Assembly (NCBI GenBank): GCA_947458525.1
Contig: CANHAG010000023.1
Span: 1 to 9,532, forward strand
Source of the DNA: Rhodospirillaceae bacterium
Lineage (GTDB): Bacteria; Pseudomonadota; Alphaproteobacteria; Rickettsiales; UBA3002
Length of the DNA stretch: 9,532 bases
Reading direction: 5' to 3'
Program-made: the position numbers and the translations under genes
Part shown: piece after piece, positions 1-8,175 of the stretch
Layout: every line of letters begins with the position of its first letter
How positions within the stretch are numbered: position 1 is the stretch's first letter
Notes under the pieces: model-generated
The model's input: only the letters and a program-made list of their open reading frames with translations
Told to the model about the DNA's origin: nothing
The model's database searches: none

Positions 1-1875
<1,875 letters not shown>

Positions 1876-1888
1876 CTATAGGGTGGTG

Positions 1889-3178
1889 ATGACCCGCAGC
1901 ACTACCACCCCTCGCCAAAACGCGCAAATAAAACCAAGTAAATTACTCACGTTTCATCTCGCGCTGCAGCACTGGTATCAAACGCATGGCCGCCATGACC
2001 TGCCCTGGCGCAAAACGCGCGATCCCTACCATATCTGGGTGAGTGAAATCATGCTGCAGCAGACACAGGTGGCGACCGTGCGCGACCGCTACTACGAGCC
2101 ATTCCTGAAAAAATTCCCGACGCTTGAAGCGCTTGCCGCCGCCCCGCGCGAAGCGGTGATGAAAGCGTGGGAGGGGCTTGGCTATTATCGCCGTGCCGCG
2201 CATCTGCATGAGGCAGCGGCGCAGCTTGCCCCGCCGTCATTGCGAGGCGGGCTTAAGGCCGCCGAAGCAATCCAGCGCGCCGAGTCGTCGGCGCAGAGTA
2301 TTTCTTTCGCTGGATTGCTTCGCTACGCTCGCAATGACGAGCTACCACCACTTGCGACGCATTACGCATTACTCACCACCCTGCCCGGTATTGGCCGTAA
2401 CACGGCGCATGCGATTCTCGCTTTTGCCTACCATCAGCCGGTGGCGGTGATGGAGGCCAATGTCAAACGTGTGGTGGCGCGGGTTTTTGCACTCGCACAG
2501 CCGAAAGAAACTGAGCTTTGGGCGGGCGCGGAAATACTCATGGGACTACCCATGCGTTTATCTAAGCCAAGTTCAAGGAGCACCCGCGCACAGGGAGGGC
2601 GCGTAGCAGCGCTACGTAACCGAACCGAGCACGGACGCGACAAAGAAATTGGCCAGAGAAACGCATGGATGAATTGTTTTCACTATAATCAGGCAATGAT
2701 GGATCTGGGGGCATTGATTTGTACCCCCAAAGCGCCGCGCTGCGGCGAATGCCCCGCCGCGAGCATCTGTAAAGGCAGGGCGCAGCCGGAGCACTATCCG
2801 CAGGCAAAGGCGAAAAAGAAAATTTCTACCCGGCAGGTGGTGATTTTAGTACGCGAAGATACGAGGGGGAGGTTTTATCTTGAAAAGCGCAAGAGCAGGC
2901 TTCTGGGTGGGCTTTACGGCTTCCCGCAGTATCCGCCGGAATATCGGGGCGGAGAATTTATTGGCAGGTTGCGCCATGTCTATAGCCATTTCCGGCTGGC
3001 GGCTGAGGTGCGGCGCGAGCAGGTGCGGGCGGGTAATTCACTGGATTGGCATTCGCGTAACGCCCTTGCATCTCTGCCGCTTTCCCGCCTTGATAGAAAC
3101 GTGCTGAAACTGCTACAGCCCGTGCGCGTTGCGCACAAGAACCCTGCCAGGCGTAAGGTGCGGTTGACGGAAGAATAA
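1889..3178 (+). CDS. mutY: A/G-specific adenine glycosylase MutY with two repeat-derived insertions
   Basis: MutY removes adenine mispaired with 8-oxoguanine. The product is 429 residues from ATG at 1889; GTG at 1883 or 1886 or ATG at 1859 are possible, but anything further upstream only reads antisense to thiC. Domains in order: HhH-GPD core with [24 protein letters not shown] and catalytic Glu53; hairpin LPGIGRNTA at 165-173; Fe-S cluster Cys278-X6-Cys285-X2-Cys288-X5-Cys294; C-terminal Nudix-like 8-oxoG recognition domain from about 315 with [10 protein letters not shown] and RHVYSHF. The residue aligned with the catalytic Asp of the family is Glu189 (MEANVKRV instead of the usual DGNVKRV). 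Residues 116-151 and 221-260 come from palindromic elements; without them the length falls to about 350, the usual size. Reading frame is intact, so a functional enzyme is likely but not proven. Confidence 0.94.
   Translation: MTRSTTTPRQNAQIKPSKLLTFHLALQHWYQTHGRHDLPWRKTRDPYHIWVSEIMLQQTQVATVRDRYYEPFLKKFPTLEALAAAPREAVMKAWEGLGYYRRAAHLHEAAAQLAPPSLRGGLKAAEAIQRAESSAQSISFAGLLRYARNDELPPLATHYALLTTLPGIGRNTAHAILAFAYHQPVAVMEANVKRVVARVFALAQPKETELWAGAEILMGLPMRLSKPSSRSTRAQGGRVAALRNRTEHGRDKEIGQRNAWMNCFHYNQAMMDLGALICTPKAPRCGECPAASICKGRAQPEHYPQAKAKKKISTRQVVILVREDTRGRFYLEKRKSRLLGGLYGFPQYPPEYRGGEFIGRLRHVYSHFRLAAEVRREQVRAGNSLDWHSRNALASLPLSRLDRNVLKLLQPVRVAHKNPARRKVRLTEE
2235..2339 (+). repeat. 105-bp palindromic element translated within mutY
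   Basis: Perfect 12-bp terminal arms CGTCATTGCGAG (2235-2246) and CTCGCAATGACG (2328-2339) enclose perfect 15-bp inner arms CGAAGCAATCCAGCG (2263-2277) and CGCTGGATTGCTTCG (2308-2322). Two further hairpins lie inside: GGCGG/CCGCC (2246-2250, 2259-2263) and GCGCCGA/TCGGCGC (2277-2283, 2288-2294). The length is exactly 35 codons. Sequences of the type GTCATTGCGAG with GAAGCAATCC are, from general knowledge, a dispersed repeat seen in many bacterial genomes. Here it lies between the [10 protein letters not shown] helix and the HhH region. Confidence 0.9.
2550..2668 (+). repeat. 119-bp concentric palindrome translated within mutY
   Basis: End arms CCATGCGTTTATCT (2550-2563) and AGAGAAACGCATGG (2655-2668) pair at 13 of 14 positions, and similarity continues about 10 bases inward. 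A central hairpin CGTAGC/GCTACG (2602-2607, 2611-2616) has the same centre, base 2609, so the whole block is one imperfect palindrome. It encodes residues 221-260, between [12 protein letters not shown] and [15 protein letters not shown], where MutY normally has a short linker before the Fe-S cluster. It does not resemble the element at 2235-2339. Confidence 0.8.
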
Positions 3179-3213
3179 GGGCAGACTAGGGTCAGCACGT
3201 AAAAAATTCGCAC

Positions 3214-3218
3214 AGGAG
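3214..3218 (+). promoter_or_regulatory. Ribosome binding site of gltA
   Basis: AGGAG lies 3 bases before the ATG at 3222 and 6 bases before a second in-frame ATG at 3225. The spacing favours 3225 as the main initiation codon, a difference of one methionine. Confidence 0.6.
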
Positions 3219-3221
3219 AAA

Positions 3222-4649
3222 ATGATGGCTAAATCCTCCGCTCATCTCAAGGCCTCGAAACACGAAAAGTCGAAAGCGAAAAGCCGCCCGCTTTATGGTC
3301 CGCCGCTGCGGCCGAAACTGACGAATAAGAAAGCGCCGGAAGGGACAACGCGCTTCAAGAAAGCCGGCAGTGCGACCCTGCAGATCAATGGTGGCGCGCC
3401 GGTGGAGTTCCCAATTTATAAGGCAGTGGAAGGCGCCAATGTCATCGACATCACCCGGCTTTACGGCCAGACCGGACATTTCACCTATGACCCCGGGTTT
3501 CTCTCAACCGCCAGCTGCGATTCGGAGATCACCTATATTGATGGCGACAAGGGCATCCTGCGTTACCGCGGCTATGACATTGATTCGCTCGCGGAGAAAT
3601 GCGACTTTCTCGAAGTCGCCTATCTGCTGCTTTACGGCGATCTGCCCAACCATAAGCAGAAGGAGTGGTTTGATTACCGCATCACCCACCACACCATGGT
3701 GCATGAGCAGCTGCAGTTCCTCTATCGCGGCTTTCCCCGCCGCTCGCACCCGATGGCGATCATGGTGGGTGCGACCGCCTCGCTCTCGGCCTTTTACCAT
3801 GATTCGCTCGATATCCATAACCCCGAAGAGCGTGAGCTCGCCGCGCTGCGCCTGATTGCGAAAATGCCGACCCTTGCGGCCATGTGCTATAAATATTCCG
3901 TAGGGCACCCGTTTGTCTATCCGCGCAATGAGCTTGGGTTCTGCGAGAATTTCCTGCATATGATGTTTGCCACCCCGGCCGAGCCTTACCGCGTCAATCC
4001 GGTGATTGCGAAGGCGATGGAGAAAATTTTCATCCTCCATGCGGATCATGAGCAGAATGCCTCAACCTCAACGGTGCGCCTCGCTGGTTCATCGGGGGCG
4101 AATCCGTTTGCCTGTATTGGTGCTGGCATTGCCTCGCTCTGGGGCCCGGCGCATGGCGGGGCGAATGAGGCAGTGATCAATATGCTCACCGAGATTGGCG
4201 ACATTAAAAACATCCCGCATTTCATCAAGCGCGCGAAAGATAAAAATGATCCCTTCCGCCTCATGGGGTTCGGCCACCGTATTTATAAGAACTATGACCC
4301 GCGGGCGGCAGTGCTGCGTAAATCCTGCCATGAGGTGCTAAGAGAGCTGGGGCGGGGCGATGAGCCGCTGCTGAAAATTGCGATGGAGCTTGAAAAAATC
4401 GCACTCAGCGACGAGTATTTCATCGACCGCAAGCTCTATCCCAATGTTGACTTTTATTCGGGGATTATTTACCGCGCGCTTGGCGTGCCTACGTCGCTTT
4501 TCACCGTGCTCTTTGCGGTCGCGCGGGTGGCGGGGTGGATTGCGCAGTGGAAAGAAATGATCGAAGATCCGGGCATGAAAATCGGCCGCCCACGTCAGCT
4601 TTTCATTGGTGAATCCCCGCGCAAATTCATCCCTCTGGCGAAGCGTTAG
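3222..4649 (+). CDS. gltA: Citrate synthase (type II, bacterial), basic N-terminal extension
   Basis: Condenses acetyl-CoA and oxaloacetate to citrate at the entry of the TCA cycle, in the cytosol. The 475-residue product matches the Gram-negative hexameric type along its length: [19 protein letters not shown] near residue 74, [18 protein letters not shown] near 103, [14 protein letters not shown] near 273, [33 protein letters not shown] and RPRQL near the C-terminus. Catalytic residues equivalent to E. coli His264, His305 and Asp362 are His311, His352 and Asp410. It is about 47 residues longer at the N-terminus than E. coli GltA, with a Lys/Arg-rich leader (residues 1-50). No alternative ATG, GTG or TTG exists between that leader and the conserved domain, so the extension appears genuine. 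The gene begins 43 bp after mutY ends, on the same strand; a promoter may lie in the mutY 3' end. Confidence 0.97.
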   Translation: MMAKSSAHLKASKHEKSKAKSRPLYGPPLRPKLTNKKAPEGTTRFKKAGSATLQINGGAPVEFPIYKAVEGANVIDITRLYGQTGHFTYDPGFLSTASCDSEITYIDGDKGILRYRGYDIDSLAEKCDFLEVAYLLLYGDLPNHKQKEWFDYRITHHTMVHEQLQFLYRGFPRRSHPMAIMVGATASLSAFYHDSLDIHNPEERELAALRLIAKMPTLAAMCYKYSVGHPFVYPRNELGFCENFLHMMFATPAEPYRVNPVIAKAMEKIFILHADHEQNASTSTVRLAGSSGANPFACIGAGIASLWGPAHGGANEAVINMLTEIGDIKNIPHFIKRAKDKNDPFRLMGFGHRIYKNYDPRAAVLRKSCHEVLRELGRGDEPLLKIAMELEKIALSDEYFIDRKLYPNVDFYSGIIYRALGVPTSLFTVLFAVARVAGWIAQWKEMIEDPGMKIGRPRQLFIGESPRKFIPLAKR

Positions 4650-4754
4650 GGCATCACCCCGGCGCCTGCCGGACTGCCGCACCATGCGCGCGTCATGCAT
4701 CCGGAGTTCTGATTCCGCTTGCCATCCTGCGCGCACGCCGTTACACCCCGGCCG
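4650..4754. other. gltA-rnd spacer with a short GC hairpin
   Basis: The 105-bp gap holds a CCGGC/GCCGG stem with a 4-base loop (4659-4672) soon after the gltA stop, but no T-run follows, so it is not a convincing terminator. A TTG at 4719, in frame with rnd and 12 bases after GGAG (4703-4706), could be an alternative start adding 12 residues. No promoter is recognised. Confidence 0.35.
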
Positions 4755-5930
4755 ATGGAAACGCGCATACTTACCACCACCGACGAACTCACCGCCTTTG
4801 TAGCGACGCTGGCCGAAGAAACATTTATTACGGTGGATACCGAATTTATCCGCGAGCGCACCTATTTCCCGAATCTCTGCCTGTTGCAGATTGCCTCCTT
4901 CAAAGAGGCGGTGGCGGTGGATCCGCTGGCACAGGGTATGGATTTACGCCCGCTTTACCCGGTGCTGGCGCGGCCGGATCTGGTCAAGGTTTTCCACGCC
5001 GCCAGTCAGGATGTGGAGATTTTCTATAAACTCACCGGTGCCGTACCCACCCCGCTTTATGACACGCAGATTGCGGGAATGGTCTGCGGGTTTGGGGAAT
5101 CCTCCAGCTATGAAACCCTTGTGCGCGAGCTGGTGGGGGCGAAGCTTGACAAAGCCTCGCGCTTTACCGACTGGGCGCGCCGGCCACTCACCGATCGCCA
5201 GCTTGTCTATGCGCTCGATGATGTGATTCACTTGCGAAAAATTTACGAGTTGATGCAGCAGAAAATCGCAAGCACTGGTCGCGCGAGCTGGATTGAAGAA
5301 GAAATGCGCGCGCAGTTTGTGGAGTCGCGCTTCAAGATCGACGTGAATCTCTGCTGGAAGCGGCTGAAAGTGAAAAGCCGCGACCCGTTCTACCTCAACA
5401 TGCTGCGGGCGGCGGCCGGCTGGCGCGAGGAAATGGCCATGATGCGCAACGTGCCCCGCCAGCGTATTCTGCGTGATGATGTGGTACTGCAACTGGCCGC
5501 GATTGCCCCGCAAAGCCCGGAGGAACTTTCCGAAGTACGCGGGCTTGGCAACCAGCTCTCGCGCGACTGGCAGGCGCTTCTGATTGAGCGGCTGGATGCG
5601 GCGCGCCTCGCACCGAAAGAAACCTTCCCCACCCCGCCCCCGCGCCATCACGGCCTGAACCCGGCGCAGGATAGCTGCATGGATCTGATGCGCATGCTGC
5701 TCAAGCAAAAATGCGACGAGGCGGATGTCGTGCCCCGTCTGGTGGCGGAGCGCGAAGATCTTGAAGCGCTCATCAAGGGCGAGGTGACGGCGGCCGAATC
5801 ACACATCATGCATGGCTGGCGCTATGAAGTGTTTGGCCGCTACGCCGAGGCGCTGCTTAGCGGCAAACTCACTGCCACGGTGGGCACCACCCGCCACGGC
5901 TATGCGCTCGCGTGGAAACAGGCGGCCTAG
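4755..5930 (+). CDS. rnd: Ribonuclease D
   Basis: A DEDDy 3'-5' exoribonuclease that trims the 3' ends of tRNA precursors and other small RNAs. Starting at ATG 4755 gives 391 residues beginning METRILTTTDELTAF, which fits family N-termini; a TTG at 4719 would add 12 non-conserved residues. Exonuclease motifs are complete: Exo I VDTEFIRERTYFP (Asp28, Glu30), Exo II FHAASQDVEIF (Asp86), Exo III YALDD (Tyr152, Asp156). An HRDC nucleic-acid-binding domain follows (about 207-285, with RDPFYLNMLRAAAGWREEMA and SPEELSEVRGLG), then a helical C-terminal region typical of RNase D. It runs in the same direction as gltA after a 105-bp gap and is convergent with the next gene. No Shine-Dalgarno sequence precedes 4755, which leaves the start slightly uncertain. 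Confidence 0.94.
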   Translation: METRILTTTDELTAFVATLAEETFITVDTEFIRERTYFPNLCLLQIASFKEAVAVDPLAQGMDLRPLYPVLARPDLVKVFHAASQDVEIFYKLTGAVPTPLYDTQIAGMVCGFGESSSYETLVRELVGAKLDKASRFTDWARRPLTDRQLVYALDDVIHLRKIYELMQQKIASTGRASWIEEEMRAQFVESRFKIDVNLCWKRLKVKSRDPFYLNMLRAAAGWREEMAMMRNVPRQRILRDDVVLQLAAIAPQSPEELSEVRGLGNQLSRDWQALLIERLDAARLAPKETFPTPPPRHHGLNPAQDSCMDLMRMLLKQKCDEADVVPRLVAEREDLEALIKGEVTAAESHIMHGWRYEVFGRYAEALLSGKLTATVGTTRHGYALAWKQAA

Positions 5931-5934
5931 TTGG

Positions 5935-5960
5935 TTCACTGTTCATTATTCACTGTTCAT
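5935..5960. repeat. 12-bp direct repeat between rnd and the Nudix gene
   Basis: TTCACTGTTCAT occurs at 5935-5946 and again at 5949-5960, two bases apart. The second copy contains the stop codon of the Nudix gene (TCA on plus, 5957-5959). It lies in the 26-bp gap between two convergent genes and runs into the gene end. Confidence 0.75.
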
Positions 5961-6547
5961 CGGCTCCTAGCTCTTGTACCCCTTGCCTCTGACCTCTTTG
6001 CTGCGAGCTCCATCGCTTCTTTCACAATCGCAACATAGCCCGGCCGCGCTTCGCCAAGGGCGGCTTTTTCCTCCATCTTCTCCAGAGTAAACCAGCCGAT
6101 TTCAGTCGCATCTTCAGGCAGTTTCTTCTGCACGTCAATATCGTCAGGCTTTAATTCCAGCAGGAACCAGTGGATGCGGTAGGGCGCCCCTCTCTCTTCC
6201 TCCGGCTTATGCAGGGCGATGTACTCGCGCTCACCTATTTCCGTAAGCCCGCGTTTATTGCTGAGTTCAGGCGCAATCCCCGCTTCTTCCCACAATTCTC
6301 GCTGGGCGGTGTCGGCAAATTTCTCCCACTCCTTCTTTGCATGGGCTATGGCATCCTCGACTTCCCGCGCGTCTTTCCATTCTCCGTCAGCATCCTGGTA
6401 CTGACGTGTTCCCCGTGGCGGCACCAGCGGTGGAGTTCGGTCATTTTTCTTGGGGTTGGGGCGCAATAATAGTGTTTGCCATTCCTTGTGATCGTATTTC
6501 ACCACCACCACCACGCCTACTTTATGAATTGGAATTTTCTGATCCAT
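5957..6547 (-). CDS. Nudix hydrolase with interrupted Nudix box
   Basis: Likely hydrolyses a nucleoside diphosphate linked to another moiety; substrate unknown. From ATG at 6547 the product has 196 residues; a GTG at 6583 would add 12. The opening beta strand VGVVVVVKYD is followed by a PPRG segment (Gly46) and then the box core Glu75-X7-Arg83-Glu-Leu-X-Glu-Glu-X-Gly-Ile91. In the canonical signature the first Gly and that Glu are separated by 5 residues; here by 28, most of them charged and helical-looking. The metal-binding REXXEE core is intact, so catalysis remains plausible. Later strands IHWFLLEL and EIGWFTLEKM fit the fold. It is convergent with rnd and divergent from the LysR gene. 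No ribosome binding site is evident. The fold is confident; the subfamily is not recognised. Confidence 0.85.
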   Translation of the reverse strand: MDQKIPIHKVGVVVVVKYDHKEWQTLLLRPNPKKNDRTPPLVPPRGTRQYQDADGEWKDAREVEDAIAHAKKEWEKFADTAQRELWEEAGIAPELSNKRGLTEIGEREYIALHKPEEERGAPYRIHWFLLELKPDDIDVQKKLPEDATEIGWFTLEKMEEKAALGEARPGYVAIVKEAMELAAKRSEARGTRARSR

Positions 6548-6700
6548 GAGAGAGATGCTAGCGCAAAACAACGTCTCTGTCACTTTTCACAGAATCACCG
6601 TGGTAATTTCGAGAGCAATCATCAGGCACCACAAATACCCGGTTGAAAATCTGCTGGTTTGCGATTACTTAGTTTCCCCCAAGCAAACAATAGGTGATGT
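6548..6700. promoter_or_regulatory. Divergent intergenic region, Nudix gene and lysR
   Basis: This 153-bp gap is the longest in the window and is AT-richer than the genes. It must carry the lysR promoter and probably that of the Nudix gene. A TTGAAA at 6643-6648 could be a -35 element for lysR, but no good -10 follows at normal spacing. LysR-type regulators commonly bind such gaps next to their own gene and control a divergent neighbour; that role here is inference. Confidence 0.35.
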
Positions 6701-7672
6701 ATGCAGCAGGCAGTTCTGATTTATATTCCCACCTTCGTCAAGGTGGTGGAGATGCAGAGTTTTTCCAAAGCCGCCAAGGCGATGGGGATGACCAAATCTG
6801 CCGTCAGCAAGCAGATTCAGGCGCTGGAAGACGCGCTGACCGTGCGCCTGCTTAACCGTACCACGCGCAGCGTGCGACTCACGGATGAGGGGGAGCATTT
6901 TTATCAGCAGGCGCGGCAGGTAGTGGAAGCCGTGGGCGAGGCCGAGCGCAGCGTGCAGCGCCTCAACCAGAATCCGAGCGGGGTGCTGAAAATCACCGCG
7001 CCCGAATCGTTTGGCCATTACCATCTGGCCTCGGCGCTGGCGGAGTTCGCCGCCACCTATCCCGATATTACGCTTGAGGCGGAATTCACCAACCGTTTCG
7101 CCAATATTCTGGAGGAGGGGATTGATGTCGCCATCCGCATCGCGTCGCTTACGGATTCGAGCCTGATTGCGCGCAAGCTCGCCCGCTGTCAGATGGTGCT
7201 GGCCGCTGCCCCGGCCTATCTCGAGCGCCACGGTACCCCCACCCACCCCGACCAGCTCATCAACCACCGGTTTATCGAAAACAGCTATGCCGATCGGCCG
7301 AAAGAATGGCGTTATAAAGACCCTGTGGGCAAAATGGGTGTGGCGCCAATTCATGTGGTGATGCGCACCAATGCCGGGGAAATGTTCCGTGAGGCTGCCC
7401 GCGCCGGAATCGGGATTGTTGCTGCCCCGAGCTTCATGCTTGGCAAAGACATCAAAGACGGGGCGCTGGTGCAGGTGCTGGCGGAGTTCGCGCCCGAGCC
7501 GGAACGCAATATCTATGCGCTTTTTCCGCATAACCGCCATATGTCGGCCAAGGTGCGGCTCTTTGTGGATTTTATCGCCAGGCGGTTTGCTGGCACCCCA
7601 TGCTGGGAAGTGGGCATCGAGACCGAAGCCTGTTCAATAGTCAGTTCCGCGTGGCTGAAGGCGAGCGCGTAA
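6701..7672 (+). CDS. LysR-family transcriptional regulator
   Basis: A DNA-binding regulator of 323 residues, a normal length for the family. The N-terminal winged helix-turn-helix spans about residues 8-66, with SFSKAAKAMGMTKSAVSKQI as the helix-turn-helix, followed by RLLNRTTRSVRLTDEG in the wing. A linker helix leads to the effector-binding domain from about residue 92 (SGVLKITAPESFGHYHL to IVAAPSFMLGKDI), which usually senses a small metabolite. The start at 6701 leaves the typical short leader before FVKVVE; AGGTGA lies just upstream. The sequence suits the large CrgA/AaeR-like subgroup, but neither ligand nor target can be read from it. The divergent Nudix gene across the 153-bp gap is a candidate target besides autoregulation. 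It ends 8 bp from the convergent rppH. Confidence 0.93.
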   Translation: MQQAVLIYIPTFVKVVEMQSFSKAAKAMGMTKSAVSKQIQALEDALTVRLLNRTTRSVRLTDEGEHFYQQARQVVEAVGEAERSVQRLNQNPSGVLKITAPESFGHYHLASALAEFAATYPDITLEAEFTNRFANILEEGIDVAIRIASLTDSSLIARKLARCQMVLAAAPAYLERHGTPTHPDQLINHRFIENSYADRPKEWRYKDPVGKMGVAPIHVVMRTNAGEMFREAARAGIGIVAAPSFMLGKDIKDGALVQVLAEFAPEPERNIYALFPHNRHMSAKVRLFVDFIARRFAGTPCWEVGIETEACSIVSSAWLKASA

Positions 7673-7680
7673 GAAATGTT

Positions 7681-8175
7681 CTACGGTGCTACTGAGCTGC
7701 ACTGCGCGCGCAGCGGCGCAAATTCATCCACCAGCTTCTGGTATAGCTCGCGCTTGAACGGAACAATAAGGGCGGGGACTTCTTCCATCCGCACCCATTT
7801 CCATTCGGAAAATTCCGGCTCTTGCGTGGCGATATTGATCTCCGAATCCGCACCTTCAAACTGAAGCGCGAACCAGCGCTGCTCCTGCCCGCGATATTTT
7901 CCGCCCCAGATTTTCGGCACGAGCTCGTCTGGCAGATCATAGCGCAACATGTCGCGGCTTTTAGCTAAAAGCCGCGCGCGGGTGACGCCGGTTTCTTCGC
8001 GCAGTTCGCGCCATGCAGCCTCTTCCTCGGTTTCATGCGCATCTACGCCGCCTTGCGGCATCTGCCATGCTTCGGAAATCATGTCGATGCGCTTGGCAAC
8101 AAACACCTCGCCCAGACGGTTAAAGAGCATGATGCCCACCCCCAAGCGGTAGGGAAGCGCGGTGAGGCCACCCAT
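7681..8175 (-). CDS. rppH: RNA 5'-pyrophosphohydrolase
   Basis: RppH removes pyrophosphate from the 5' end of triphosphorylated transcripts, which opens them to RNase E decay. From ATG at 8175 the protein has 164 residues, normal for the alphaproteobacterial form; a TTG directly before it is less likely. The N-terminus YRLGVGIMLFN is typical. The Nudix box is canonical: Gly42-X5-Glu48-X7-Arg56-Glu-Leu-X-Glu-Glu-X-Gly-Val64. LRYDLPDEL, GGKYRGQEQRWFAL and FSEWKWV are family hallmarks. The start codon overlaps the stop of the upstream gene by one base (TGATG), so translation is probably coupled. A perfect 24-bp palindrome lies within the gene, in a segment of normal length for the family. Confidence 0.96.
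   Translation of the reverse strand: MGGLTALPYRLGVGIMLFNRLGEVFVAKRIDMISEAWQMPQGGVDAHETEEEAAWRELREETGVTRARLLAKSRDMLRYDLPDELVPKIWGGKYRGQEQRWFALQFEGADSEINIATQEPEFSEWKWVRMEEVPALIVPFKRELYQKLVDEFAPLRAQCSSVAP
7953..7976. repeat. Perfect 24-bp palindrome inside rppH
   Basis: CGCGGCTTTTAG followed directly by its exact reverse complement. It encodes part of RARLLAKSRDM, just before the conserved LRYDLP. As RNA it could form a 10-bp stem with an AGCU loop; no T-run follows on either strand, so it is not a classic terminator. Confidence 0.85.

Noticed and set aside
4659..4672. Terminator after gltA
   Set aside because: The stem is only five pairs and lacks a following T-run.
4944..5708. Minus-strand open frame of 254 codons
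   Set aside because: It lies wholly within rnd, whose exonuclease and HRDC motifs are clear, and has no recognisable content.
6643..6671. A sigma-70 type promoter for lysR
   Set aside because: TTGAAA fits a -35, but no sequence near TATAAT occurs at 16-18 bp spacing.
6665..7540. Minus-strand open frame of 291 codons
   Set aside because: It is antisense to the LysR gene with its complete helix-turn-helix; composition is His/Arg-rich as expected for a shadow frame.
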